64,000 bases of DNA, from positions 21,581,919 to 21,645,918 of the forward strand of contig NC_047062.1 of the NCBI RefSeq assembly GCF_902459465.1. The letters run 5' to 3'. Below the pieces are notes generated by a model. That model searched no databases, was not told where the DNA came from, and worked only from the letters and a program-made list of their open reading frames with translations. Positions 1-13,300 of this stretch are shown here, piece by piece. Numbering within the stretch: the stretch's first letter is position 1; each line of letters starts with the position of its first letter. A program made the translations under genes and the position numbers. The DNA comes from Asterias rubens (taxonomy: Eukaryota > Echinodermata > Asteroidea > Forcipulatida > Asteriidae).

Positions 1-679
1 TATGACTGTGCCTTGATGATTTTAGCAGGCATCAATTTAAACTCTGTCTTTTTTGTTGTATTGATTTGAATATTGTATGGCAGAAAACACAATATAAGAT
101 GGCTACACACTACTAGATTATGGACCCCTATACATGTATAACTTACATAGAGACAAGACATTGTTCCTTTCTCTATGCGGAGTGATATTGGGACTAAGCT
201 AGCCCTAAGACAGTTAGTGTCAATATCTGCTAAAGAATTCCACTGATTGGGAATGTTTTGCTTTCATTTGATAGTAGCTTACTGTTTTGTGACTAAAATC
301 AATCAATCAACCAGGAGACATTATATAGCGCACAGATCAACAACACAAATTCAAAGGCGGCTCAAGACAGTCACATGAAATTAATTACAAAATACACTTG
401 TTGAAAAAGATAACATCAATTGACAAGTTTCTCGAAAATTATGAATACTCTGAGGATCCTTGGTCCATAACATGCAGGAGAGTGGGCGATCTGCAAATGA
501 CACATCATGGATTCTTGGCATGGCCTCGATAAACTGATACCATGTAGGAAGAGATGTAATGTCCGGCTCCTGATTGCCTTCATTGCCATGATGGTTAGTG
601 GCAATAGCTGCTGAATGAGAATGATGTACTCTCCTATAGTATGACAGTGGGGTACTGATGTGAGATGCTATACCGACCG
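1..679. other. Non-coding flank downstream of the FABP gene
   Basis: No coding exon is supported here. Around 300-410 there is a short stretch resembling the tail of a dispersed retroelement (a 'tatatagcgc'-type segment like those common at LINE 3' ends), but it is too short to classify. The 3' UTR of the minus-strand FABP gene should lie here. I see no canonical AATAAA on the minus strand close to its stop. Confidence 0.4.
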
Positions 680-1123
680 TTATTGTGACGGTAGCTTCTT
701 GAAGTATCTCTTCGCCACCACGTCCCCGTTAGTCATGGTGATAACCAGCTCTCCGTCGACGATCTCTCGTTCGATTGACATCGGCTTGTCCTTTGGGGCC
801 GAAACCACCGTATGGACCAGCTTACACCCCCGCCACTCCGCCAGGACACGCTTCTCGTCAGTGCCTCCCATCATCGGGTTGGAGTCGGTGAACTCAACGC
901 CCACCTTGAACGTCGACACGATGGGTCCGGCGACGGGTATCTTGGCTGTCACTTTGAAGTCATCGCCGTTCTGCTCCATCTCTACTACGGGTGTCATTGA
1001 GTTGATCATCTTTCGTTTGATTAACCCAATGTCCACGGATTTCAGGTAGGCGTCGAATTTCTCGTTTCTGACGAGTTGCCATTTGCCGTTCAGATCCGCA
1101 GGTGGTGATGATGCGTCCGCCAT
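680..1123 (-). CDS. Fatty-acid-binding protein family (FABP/CRABP-like), intronless
   Basis: The product is a 147-aa cytosolic lipid carrier of the FABP/CRABP family; its ligand cannot be told from sequence. The family signature is visible: an N-terminal 'NGKWQLVRNEKFDAYLKS' (compare G-x-W-K-L-x-x-S-x-x-F-D-x-Y of FABPs), a central 'FKVGVEF', then 'KLVHT', 'IEREIVDGELVITMTNGD' and a C-terminal K-R-Y where FABPs have R-x-Y contacting the ligand carboxylate. Length is slightly above the usual 127-140 aa because of a short N-terminal extension (MADASSPPAD) and a loop near residues 80-90. The start ATG at 1121-1123 is preceded by a good context (CCACC). Animal FABP genes usually have four exons; here the whole coding region is one open frame, so it is either a retrocopy or a lineage with lost introns. 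There are no stops or frameshifts, so it looks functional. The next gene, SLC3A2, lies 3.2 kb upstream on the same strand. Confidence 0.85.
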   Translation of the reverse strand: MADASSPPADLNGKWQLVRNEKFDAYLKSVDIGLIKRKMINSMTPVVEMEQNGDDFKVTAKIPVAGPIVSTFKVGVEFTDSNPMMGGTDEKRVLAEWRGCKLVHTVVSAPKDKPMSIEREIVDGELVITMTNGDVVAKRYFKKLPSQ

Positions 1124-2596
1124 GGTGGAAATCTTACAAAGGAATGACCGTCTTTCTTTGTATAGCCATCTTTAGGCATAGAGGGCGCACTTTAAGTGAC
1201 TCTCAATTTTAGGATCGCAATAGCCCAATGTACCTCCATGAATAGTAAACCAAGCATTATAAAACCTCGACTTTTTGGTGTAATCTGTTACCATACATAA
1301 TTGCCGTAAAAAATGTTTAATATTTTTCTCAAACTCTGACATCGAACCTTCAAGTTAGTGATCTATCTCCTGACACACAATTTCCTTCCTCCATATACCC
1401 AAGTTAACTCGTACCCTCTAAGTCATGTATGCGGGACTTGCGTACAATATTTTAATAATATAAAGAATTGCCATACTCAAAACAAAATTCAGTGTTCCCT
1501 TTTTAAAACGATTTAGAAGAACAATAAATTCCCCATTGAAAAGCACTACAGTGGCAGTGTTGATGTACCGAGAACACTATTGCGACCCGTCCCTCACACC
1601 AACCTCCACTCTCCGCCCGACTCCCTGCTGCACCCCAACCCAAAACCAATACAGTCAGCTGTTATGGATTTGCATATTTTGGAGCTCCTGGTAATTTGGA
1701 GTTCATTAAATCAAGAGTCGTCTTCAAAGTTATCGTTTGGCAAAAAGAAAACAATGAATTCTCTTTTTTTTTTAAACCGTTCTTCTTATGGATTTTGATA
1801 TAAAGGTTTCTGCCTCATAGATGGTTAAACAGGACGAGCAACAAACTGCTACAAACACCTCATACCACACAAACTGAATCAAGTTTTGTATGATCCGTAT
1901 TTTCATGAAAGCTAAATAATTAGCCCATAATAAAGCTTGTGGCCAAACATTCCTGGTAGACAAACTTAAAAACGGCAGAGAAAGTTACAAGCTTCCATTT
2001 GAGCCATAACTCGAAAAAGTCCGCCAATTATTTGTAGCAGTGAAAAAAAGTGCTCAAAATTAGTTTTCGTCGGGATCCCGACAATATATCACGTGACCAA
2101 TTCTTATTTGTTTTAAAAGAAACGTTTTAAATTTGTGTCATGGTTCCTAACCATTAAAAGTAAAAGTTTAATTTTTTTTTTCGTTAGAGCGGGTGATACT
2201 CTTTGAAATATCATTCACTCGAAAAAAATCTGTTTTTTAATGTTTGGGGCCAAAAATCTGACATAGCATCTTTATTCTTTAAGTTGATGAGCTTGTGTTT
2301 TACGGATTGTTGATACACCACACACTCCCGATTAACTCATTTGCTCAAAGAATCATGAACAATGTATTATCATAACCGACATAAACTCCTCTATCAGTGC
2401 GCCTCAATAAATTTGACAGAATAAATTATATTAATTTTGTCTGTGTTCAACACGAAATCATTAACAATTTACAGTCAGTTTCCCATGTGGCTTATTATAA
2501 TTTTTTACATGAGAAAAATAGTTTGCAACATAAATTTCCACGTCATGGCCATGCAGGCGAATTCATCGGACTTCAGTTCAGATGGCAAAGTCACTT

Positions 2597-3262
2597 TTAA
2601 GGCAGTGGACACTATTGGTAATAACTAAAAATAATTATTTGCATAAAACCTTTCTTGGTAGCGAGTAATGGGGAGAGGTTGATAGTATAAAACATTGTGA
2701 GAAACGGCTAAAGTATTGTAGTTTTCGAGAAAGAAGTAGTTTTCCACGAATTTGATTTCGAGACCTCAGATTTAGAACTTGAGGTCTCAAAGTCAAGCAT
2801 TTGAAAGCACACAACTTCGCGTGACAATAGTGTTTTTTCCTTCATAATTATCTAGCAACTTCGCGACCGATTGAGCTAAAATTTTCACAGGTTTGTTGTT
2901 TTATGTTGTTTTTATGCAAGTCAGTGTTGTGATAGTTTGTTGGCGTGTTTGTTTGTTTGTTTGTTTGTTTGTTCGTTTTTTGTCTGTCCGTAGGTACGGG
3001 AACAAAAGCCTATGCCTAGATCTTGTCCCGTTTGTCATTATTTACTCAACTTCGGTGTAAATTGTTATTGTCTCGACTACATCTGTGGTTTGCCATTATT
3101 TATTCATTATCATGTATATTAACTTTAATGATGTACACGTGTACACAAATGTAACTTTATGACATTGAAATAAATGTATTGAAATAAATTATGCATATGT
3201 CGAGATACACCAACTGTGAAGACTAGTCTTTGACAATTACCAATAGTGTGCAGTGTCTTTAA
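2597..3262 (+). repeat. TTAA-flanked MITE, copy 1, with internal insertion
   Basis: This copy starts TTAAGGCAGTGGACACTATT and ends in the near-inverse ...GTGCAGTGTCTTTAA. It belongs to the family also found near 23160, 25549, 28702, 45542, 48073 and 50443. Internal hallmarks are a 'gagaaacggct' block, paired 'gagacctca'/'gaggtctc' segments and 'gagatacaccaa...tttgacaattacc' near the right end. It is about twice the usual 340 bp because roughly 280 bp (about 2905-3187), including a (GTTT)n run, is inserted. Confidence 0.75.
2946..2972. repeat. (GTTT)n microsatellite
   Basis: This is a run of about six GTTT units inside the insertion carried by the MITE at 2597-3262. Confidence 0.8.
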
Positions 3263-4347
3263 CTATAATTGCTTCTCTTCACCCAGGAGTAAACGGTTAC
3301 GAATGAGGGTAGAGATCGCCACACACCCATGTTGCATATTCCAAATGAGTTGAGATGGTTTCAGGAATGCAAGACTCAAATGAACAAGGGGAGAGGGTAA
3401 TATTTTAGGCGCCTTGATACATTGCAAACGAGTCATGTGAAGTACGCCTTTAAGCTAAACAACAAACAAATTGAAAATTATAGCTGGGAAAATCGGGGCA
3501 AATCAGGCGGGTTGGACTCCACCCTTGAAACAGCCAAACAGTTATACTCTGCTTCTTTGGTTTTCACTACGAAACCATCATAAACAATCATTAGAAAAGA
3601 CAACTTCAAAAACAATCGAGGCATGTGAATTAATAATGCTTTTTTTATTACTGACTAACACAGGTTTTAGTACATTTGAAATTAATAAGACATAAATGTC
3701 AACATATTATTAATAAGTGGGATATATCTGTCTTCAGAAAAACCAAGCAAAGAACAAAGTGCAGAAATCGTGAACCTTCATCCAAGCAAGGTTCACTGTA
3801 GTTTCCAATCAAGTATGACCTAACCTAATTCTCACAATATAGGGGCGGCAAAACAAATTATTCCGCAATCTGCAAACAAATTGTCACATATTTTACTTCG
3901 AGAAAGTAATTCATTATCATCCGACACCAAAAGGTACAAGAAACAAAATAGATTTTCGAATCCTGAATACCTAATGGCTGTTTTCTTAAAATACAACTTC
4001 TGTGTATGTTAACACATCAACATCAAACTTGGAATATTACAGTGTAACCTTACATCTCCTGTTTATAATACTCCACATGGTTCCTAATACTGAGAAGAAC
4101 TATACTAGTGAATTAATAAATCCATCACCCACACTTCAAGAAAACAAATCTTTCAAGACACATTTAGAATTTCTGTGAAATTTTTACGAAAAGAAAAGCA
4201 GCATACTTGAAAAACCCTGTATCCAAATTTTAAGTGATTACATCAAAATTTACGAGAGAAAAAAGGCTTCTATAACTACGCAGTGACTCAAAAAAAGAGC
4301 TTATGGTGTCAAGGCCATTGTAAAAATCAGGTTTTTCCGAGGAATTC

Positions 4348-7300
4348 TTAGGCTCTGAACTCCACCAGCACAGCCTCCCCAGGTGCCAGCTTAACACTAT
4401 CCATGGACAGCTTGCCCTTCTTTGCGCCATTGGTGCTGAGGATAACCTTGCCCTCGGCGGGCACCCGCTCAGGGTCCGGGGAGTGGAAGTTCTCCATGAC
4501 CTCGCCCGTGCCCACGTTCATGGCCACTAGGTAGAACGGCCAGTCTGGGAAGGACCTCTTGTATGAGATGACGCTTTCGGTCTTGATGACCTCGACGAAG
4601 TCACCGGCCACGATGGACGGCTTGCCATGGTATTCAGAGAGGACGCTGAACTGGTTGAGGGAGGACATCGGCTTTCCCATTAGAGTCTTTTGGGGGAAAA
4701 CAAAAAAGAACAAGACTTTATAAAATTGGAGTTGCTTTGTGCTTTGTTTTCATTTGTAAGAAAACAATTATATTATAGTTACAAAATATTGCCTTGTGCT
4801 TTAAGAGCTAAAAAAAAACTTTACAAGAAAGAGAATATGTATAGGCCTAAAGCTGATTTAATCAATTAAAATAAAAAATCATACTCTAGAGAAAGTTAGG
4901 TTAATAAATAACTTTTAAAAATACATATTAGGAAGATGTCTGTTATTTTACAAAGTAAAATACAAATCAGACAATCAACATATAAACAACAACACCGGAG
5001 TACAAAAGCAAATATCAAATACATGAATGTTGTCATACATAAACCACAAATTAAACAGTGGTTTTTGGATGGTCATTGCTCAACCCTCCAACTGTCTGAT
5101 CATTCAACATAATCCAGCCAGCAATCTGATATAATGTGGTGATTTCACTATACATAGAGCAAAATATTATACACAGTTCTAAACAGCCAAAAACACCCAA
5201 CACAGTTTATGAATAATTTCAAATAGTTTACAAGTCAATGGAAAATGTTATCAATAGATGAAGAGTTATAAGAATCAAATTCAAAGAAGAACATTTCTGA
5301 ATGCAATGACAACTATAAAACATATCAAATACATTGAAAGCAGAAAAATGCAATAATTATGTACAAGCATACCAATAATATGCAAGTATACATGTGAATA
5401 TTTAAAAATGCAATAATATCTTCATCAGGGGAAGGAAAATAAGCAGATATTGAGAGGCAGTTAAGACAAGAAAAACAATGAATTCAAAGCATTCACAGAT
5501 GCTCTCTATAAATGAAAAAACAGAGATTAGAATACAATGCAGCTTTTGTCATTTTCCTCTAGATTGCAAGCTCAAATCTTTCAGGGAAAAATGGAAAAAT
5601 GTGGCGATCTTTTGTAACAAATTTTGAAATCAGGAAATATCCTGGCAAATCACAAGCTTCACGTCAATTAAGTCCATCTGTTTTAATTACCTCGATATTA
5701 AGTTCTTGGATGTTAGCAGGCAGCGGTAGCCATGTAGAGTTGCCTTTAGTAAAGTTCCCATTGGTGGAGTTATCCCAGGCTAGTGGGGCACGCTCTGGGT
5801 CACGTGACAGCTCCTCCCATTTTGCCTAAAAGTAAACAAAAATTTCAAATATTGATTTGATGATCTAAAAATCTAAAACAAAAACAAGGTGACACAAACG
5901 TTTACTTAAACTTTCTTAAGATTCTCACACCAGAGCCCAATTTCACAAAGCTGTCTTTAAGCAAACAAATAGTGGGACACCAGTTGCGACAATGCAAGCT
6001 TTTGGAATTTTAGCTGGAAACCAGTTTTTGTAAAGCAATATTTTTCTGGAATTTCATGGCTCTGCTTACTGTGGACCTCTTTGTTTACCGCCCATAGACT
6101 CATATGCACTTACAGAGCTCTGTAAGCGCAGAATTTTGTGGTAAGTAGAGCCATAAAATTGGGCCCCGTTCATGGTGTGTTTTTGTTTGTGTTGTTTGGT
6201 TAATATATAGAGGCAATTCAAATTACCGAGAATTTGAGAGCCACGGGGTCGACGACGTCATCGATGGTTGCCTGCTCCAGGTTTTCCACGCCCAACTCGT
6301 CACCGTAGTAAGAGAACGGAGTACCGGGCAGTGTGAAGAGGAGCATGTTCATTGCATCAACGTAGGCTTTTCCAACACGGCTGGCAATACGCCCAGTATC
6401 ATGGCTGCCAAACTGTCAAGAAGGGAACAGATAGTGTTGGTTAATAAAAATCAGAAATTTTTTTCAAATCAAGGATCTTATGAAAACTCACGAATAAAAA
6501 TAAAATAAACTGTCCCATTTGAACCTTTTTATTAAGTACAAGTACGAGCCCTGATTATTGTTGCCTCTTTAACAGAACCACCCAAAATGTCCACTTACCA
6601 TCCAAGTGTTCCATCGATTGCCAACACCAGCAGCCTCCTTGGCCTCCAGGAAGCCAGTGATGAAGTCCATGATCTTGAGTCCAGACAGCGGGGCATTCAG
6701 TATGTCCACGAGGCCAGTGTTGAGTGGAAGGTCGGCAAGGTAGAAGGAGTCATTCTTTCCATATTGCATGATGACCGAGTCTTGGTCAAACTTGGACTGG
6801 GTTATCATCAATCTGAAGGAATGAAAACAATAATATTCTTAACATTTCGTTAACTTTAATAAACTTGGTAAATTTGAATGGTCTCAACCTTTTGGTTGTC
6901 TTGTTTTTTGTTTTGTTTTTTTGGGGGGGGGGTTGTGTATGGTAACGAGGTACACCGTCTTAAATAATAATGATAATAATTACAACATTTATAGAGCACT
7001 AAATACAGAACTTTATGGAGCGCTATAACCAGATTGACAAAACAGATGGGTTGAAAGTTAAGATTTAAAAGTGTCCAATGAAGGAGCTGCTTGAATGTGG
7101 GTTGGAAGCTTGTTCCAAAGTGTTGGAGCTATGACTGAAAAGGCCCGATCGCCATAGCGTGTCATGGTGCGGGGTTCCGGGGAAAGCTGGAAATGAGCGA
7201 TTGAAGAAGAGCAAAGGCGTTGGGTAGCTAATGAGACGTCTTTGCACGGCAAAACAAAATAGACTTCCTTTGGCACATACCTGTACTTTCCGAGGTAGCT

Positions 7301-10300
7301 CTCATTGTGGAGTAGCGAACGCCATTCCTTCAGCACCATGGCTAGTTTCTCATTGCTGGCCATTGCTACCTCTCCACCGGAGTAGCCCTACAAAAACAAA
7401 AGGTGCTTTGTTCAATCAACTGTGTACAATGGAAAAAGTATCTTCAAACTGTTGGCCTATCTCTTTGCATAGTATGTACATGACAATGGCTCATGTTGTC
7501 TTCATTATTTAAGAAAGCAAGATCTAGGGGAAAAAAGGAGTCCATTTCAAACGTCAACTAAAGTTACTTTAGTTGATGTTTGAAAAAGTTTTTTATATAA
7601 AATGCAATTTCCAATTCATTTGAAATCAATTCAATTCAATATTTTTGGAGTTAATTGACAAAAGAATACAGAACAGTAGTCCGAGGGTAAATTTTGTCAC
7701 ATTGACATGATAAATGTGTAAAAGCAATTAATTAGCAACAAAACTTTACAAATATTAAAATGAACGATTTAATAGAGGAGGAATTATTTATAGTTAGAAA
7801 GTTAGAGACTATACTGCACAACCACAAACGAGTGCTACATGTACATTAAGATAAGTCACGAAATGGAATTGATTTGGGTAGGTTGGTATAAAATCTGAAT
7901 TACAGAAATTATCCTAACTGAAATACTTACTGGTTCTTCACCGCCAGACATCATTGTAGTAGGTTCTGGTTCAGGCATTGGGATCGTGGTACCCTCGGGA
8001 ACCATGGGGGCAGCATTTGTTGGGGCTGCTGGCGCAGTGGCTGGAAACAAATAAAGAAATTCGCTTGTTGAGGAAACCACAAGTTCAGGTATAATTCCAA
8101 GGGTACATATTTCATTCTGGAGATAAATCCATGATGAAAACCCACCTTTCTCTCCCAACGTCTCCTACATGTACTTGCCCTCAGCCTAACAAAATTTGTA
8201 AAATATTTAAAAAAATATTTAAAAAAATTGAATAAATCAATTTCTGAAAAATTAATCAAAAACAGACACTTGGCAAATCAAACTAGTGAAAAAAACATTC
8301 CTTGTCGAGTGTCAGAAACTATTGCCCAAGTTTCTGCTGACTTGAATTAAGCAGATGACTCACTTGTTGTGTTAACTTGTCTTCGACGACGGCCACCACC
8401 AACAGGGGCGACTACAACCTCGACCATCTGTGGATCCACCAAGTACTCAATGTTGCTGAAGACAAAACCATCAATCTTGCGATCCAGCCAGAACTTCATT
8501 GCTTTCTGAAATCACACAGGTGGAATCAATAATTGTTAGAAAAAAGGCTTATTTGTTCCTGGATTTATTGCGTGCATCCTTATAAAAACTGCAGTTATAT
8601 TCAAATCGTCACTCAAAATACCTCAGAACTTACATGACAACAAAAAAAGTAGGAAGGCGAATGTAATGTGTTAATTTTTAAGTGCATTTCAAATGAGTAA
8701 AACAGGCATGATATTTGGTTCTTGGGACAAAAGTAGAAATAGTTTTTCGATTGCAAGGGCTGACCTACACTACATGTACACATGGCGTAGGCTTTAATAG
8801 ATATTTCTGGCTATTTAATGACAACAAAATACAAAATCAGACTAAAGCATATAATATGAACTGGTAATATGAACTGGGTAATGAGCCGACCACTTCGGAA
8901 ATCAAAATCATGCTTTATTAGCAGAGATGTCCAAGGTACAGTTTCTTAACCCTTTAATCCTTGCAGACAAGACCTGATATAAGACAGACAGAGGGTTGTC
9001 CAATCATCTTACCATTACTTCAGCATTCAATGACTCATTGTTGTAGTTCAAGTCTGGTTGAGACGACAGGAAACGATGGAAGTAGAACTGGCCACGCTCC
9101 GCCGAAAACGTCCAGGCAGATTCACCATAGGCATTTTTCTAGAGGAGTAAATAAAAAATGTTTTGCTACGATTATTGCTGTAACCATAGGGAGTAGGAAA
9201 TAACATAGCTCATCAATATTACTCGGACCAAGTATTTCCAAGAGGTCACACCAAGCTGTATCCCACGCTCCTAATTTGAAAGCTCAGCTTTATTTTAAGA
9301 AAAGTGTGTCCCTGCACAATCTCCAGGCTTTCTGTCTAATTGTTATACAAGAAACATGACAATTTATTATGTCTAATGGAGGAAATAATCAGGATTGAAG
9401 CTATCCCAACCACTTAAGAAATTTCTCACAGGAATTCCTGAGATTTCCAGAATACAATAAAGACACAATAGGAGGGCAGCAGCCACCTATCGAGCGCCAA
9501 ACAGTAAACCAGACGATGCGTACATCCCTTCCCCCCATCTGCCTCCAAAGATGATCCATTATTATTACTCACGATGTCATTTGGTGGTTGGTCACCAGCG
9601 GCTCCCGTCCCATCAGCCCACACATAGAAGTCACTGTACATACTGTCATTGGACTTCATGCTGTCCAGAAACCAAGGATGCTTGTTACTGGAGTGGTTGG
9701 GCACAAACTCAAGAACCAACTTGATCTCTGAAAGAGCAGAAAGAAAAAAAACATCAATTCAATAAAAATAATTGAAAAAATAGCTTCATGATTTTCAAAA
9801 ACTACGTCAAAATGCTTCTTAAATTGTAAACATCATTATATGTAATTACTGTGACGAGGTAAACAAACACATGAATGCATTGTAAGAGTTAGAGCTACAA
9901 TTAAAAATTGCAAAGTAAGTACAGAATCGACTGTTAGTGCTAAGTTTCTCTATATTAAATTGGGCTCATGGTTGAAGTGCCACAGTCTTAGGAGCGGGAT
10001 TTTAGGCACCAGTTTGTATGCGCCCTCCTCAGAGTGTAATCATTGCAACAATTCTCATCACTGTAATCCAACATAAAGAGTAATTAACTAAAAATAGAAC
10101 TGAAACAATTTTGGGATGCAAGTTTCGACAGATTATCTGGCCAGTGTTTTTAAAAGGTATTTTTTTTTTTTTAATTTGCCTTTAATGGAGAGTCACTGTA
10201 CAGACCAGTAAACCCAGTAAAGTGCACTTAGCTAGTCAGGGGTGAACTCAGCCACTTTCGAGGCAGACACAATAGGCAAGCTTTAGTGGATAAACCCCGT

Positions 10301-13300
10301 GTGAAAGAGTAGTGCTTTCATAAAATGTACATTCACCTCAAAGATTATGACGGTCTGAAATTTCTCAAATGTTTTTTTTTTTCTTTTTTTCTTTTTCTTT
10401 ATGGTTTTGGGTTGTTTGATCAGGGTTATTTTGAGGTTGTTTGCTAATGGGGGTTGGTGGACTGGGGCGACGGAAATCAACTTTTAATCACGCACGAATG
10501 GTATGTTCTTTCAAGCGGATTTGAGGCTCCAGCTACTGTTGCTTTTACAGGTAACCTTTACATGCAGTGCTCTTGTCTTGAGCGTACAAAAGAGGAATCA
10601 TAACTCTTAAAAATTTTCCCATAGTGTAGACATTCTAAGTAGTTAGACTTTCTGGATTTTGTGAGGAATTTTCCTTCTCTTTAGGGAAAAGGGTCTTGCC
10701 ACAAAAACTAAGGAAGGAAATTTATTCCTATTCTTATTCTTAATTCTTATTCAAATGACAAAATTGAAGGCAATGAAGAGTTACATGTAAATTATACTGT
10801 ACGTAGTAGTTTCATTTAGCATTGTTTTGGGGGAAAGTTTTGGCCAGTGTTTGTTTTTTGCTCTGCAGGCTGCAGCACGACAGAATTGGTTGGCAACAAA
10901 TTCTACTAAGATTGCACCATCTTCCACTTGAGTTTCCTGTTTTTTACATGTCGCTTAAAATAATCGGGCTGCACCAAGCAATGCGGTCGGTCTATTCAAT
11001 GGACACAGAGAGGTCGAAGCAAGGGACAAGGGCATATTACATGCTGGTCTGCTGATAACAATTCTGCATACAATGCAAGTATGGTTGGTATAAATGTGTG
11101 CTTATAGCTGGCCACAGGTACATGTACAGTGTATTGATCCGGATCAAACTGGTTCTAACAATGGTTTATGGAAATACTCAATTGTATACATAGCCACACT
11201 TTGTGAGGTGAGAAGTGGAAAGTGAAAAGCAGTGACTAAGCAATTATTCACTTTCCCAAATACTATAAGAGATCCGGTATGCACTAAACCAAAACGTATG
11301 TCAGATGAAAAATGAAGTAGGTTTTAAAGGTTAAGCTAATGACTCCGAAGATCTCTTTTAATTGTTTCCTTCTTTAATTTCTCAGAAGGAAGACATCCTG
11401 TTAGAATCAAGGTTGGGTTTGCCTTGTATTTTCTTCATTGACTAGACAGCTTTTGAGTGATCCATGTTCTAAGGTTTTCCATCATCATTGTCAGTAATTG
11501 TCATTATGTCATAGAATTGTGTGTAGCCAGTAGTTTACAGTTTGCATGTTACAATGGAAACACACAGTTTTTGAATTGGTCATTCGGTGGTCCAACTGGT
11601 GATTTAATGGCTAGCGGACAACTGTATTACCTGAGGGTGAACACTGCATACGGTACACAAGATTTATACCAGGCAATTTTACCACGCCACAGACTAAGTC
11701 ACTTTGGATAGCTGGTTCAAATTTCCTTCTCCTTATTGTAAATGAACATACTATCCCAAATCCTTCTAAATCCTTATGTGTTTATGATTTAGTTTAGAGC
11801 TCTGTTGGGGCCCTTGGTGTATTATATTTGATATTTGCGCCATTTTGAATAGGTTAGGGTTAGGGTTACCCATTGACCTATGTACCTCACTGAATTTGGC
11901 TTATTGTTATTGAAATAAATTTATAATTTTACATAATATTACCCTCAACCAAATGGAAGTGCCCAGCTGTATTATGGCCAGGACAATGCCCTTGAGAAAT
12001 TCCAAAGATTCCAATGGCATGGATGGTGTGTTTACAAAGCCTGTGTGGCATACAATGAACACCCTATGCATGTGAACCCTAAAACAATGACCAAGCTAAC
12101 AAAGAAAATTTCAGTTGCCAAACAAAATAATATGTCTCCACCAGTAAGAGCCCAAAACCTTCACAATCCTGTTTTGGCCAAGCTACATGAGACCTAATAC
12201 CTTCAAAATCCTCCTTTGTAAAAATAGCTTAATAGCCCAAGTCCTTCTTAAACCTCATCCTCATACAAACTCATAGTGTCCCAAAGCCTTCAAAATCCTC
12301 CTGTGCTGCAGATCACTAAAAACCCAAATCCTTCTTTGTCATACACTTCAGCAATGAGGATATTGAAGGAGTTGGGCCCCATAGAATCCTTGAATTCTGT
12401 GGCGCTTCTTCATAACAGGGATGATTCCTCCCAAATGTCAAATCGTTCCGGGTTCACACCCCACCCAAGATGCCTGGAGATTTGTTCCAATGTTAAATCA
12501 TGAGAAAGCACTGAGTATAAGTGTTTGTGTTGGTTGGCCAAAAAGTAAAATCAGAAGCCATCAGAGTATTTTTAAAACTAGGCTGATCATTATCTGTTCC
12601 ACAATCACAGAGCTGCCTCAGCATGAACAATTATTGCTTATTCTGCTAAGCAAAAGTAGACCAGGTACCAGTCACAGATCATTGAGATAGTCAGTGTTGG
12701 AGATACTACATGTGACATGCAAACTTTGGCTGGTAACCTGATTCTGGTAAGCAAGATTCTATTGCGCTAAGAAACTTTTTAATGCTTATTATCAGTATTC
12801 TTAAATCAGGCCCTGATCCTTATAATTCACCAAACCCTCTCATTAAGATGAATTGCTTTTCTTGCGGAGAACTTAATTGATTTCAGATTGGAATAAACTT
12901 CAGGTCATGAAACACTTCCTTATCAACTCAACTGGCACAAAGATGACTCGGAAAAAAATGTCAAGTATGATGAATATGTAAACAAGCAGTGTCTTGGATA
13001 ACACAAGATTTCTCAATGACAATGATTCAGCAAAACTACACCGCATTTCCTTGAAACTTGAAGCATGATTCAGCCATAAATTATAAATGCACCTTGTAAA
13101 CACACTGCACGAACATGCTTTATAATTCAAGGTACTCTGTTAAGCCTACATTTTGCATTTGCTGGTAAACATGCGAAACCAATGGATATATTTAACTTGT
13201 TTTTTTGTACACCAAAAAAAGAATGTTTTCAGCAGACAAAACTTTACAAACAAAACTTTTTAATTATTGAAGAAATATAACGTATGCTGATATGCGGATA

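Larger units (their letters stand above)
1124..4347. other. Intergenic region between FABP and SLC3A2 3' end
   Basis: No coding exon is supported. It contains a TTAA-flanked MITE with an internal insertion (2597-3262), a (GTTT)n microsatellite inside it, and the presumptive 3' UTR of SLC3A2. A TTTATT on the plus strand near 3643 reads AATAAA on the minus strand and is a possible poly(A) signal about 0.7 kb below the SLC3A2 stop. The FABP promoter should be in the low end of this stretch; I see no convincing TATA box. Confidence 0.4.

Noticed and set aside
11850-11872. Telomere-like GGTTAGGGTTAGGGTT
   Set aside because: Only two to three units; too short for an interstitial telomere tract.
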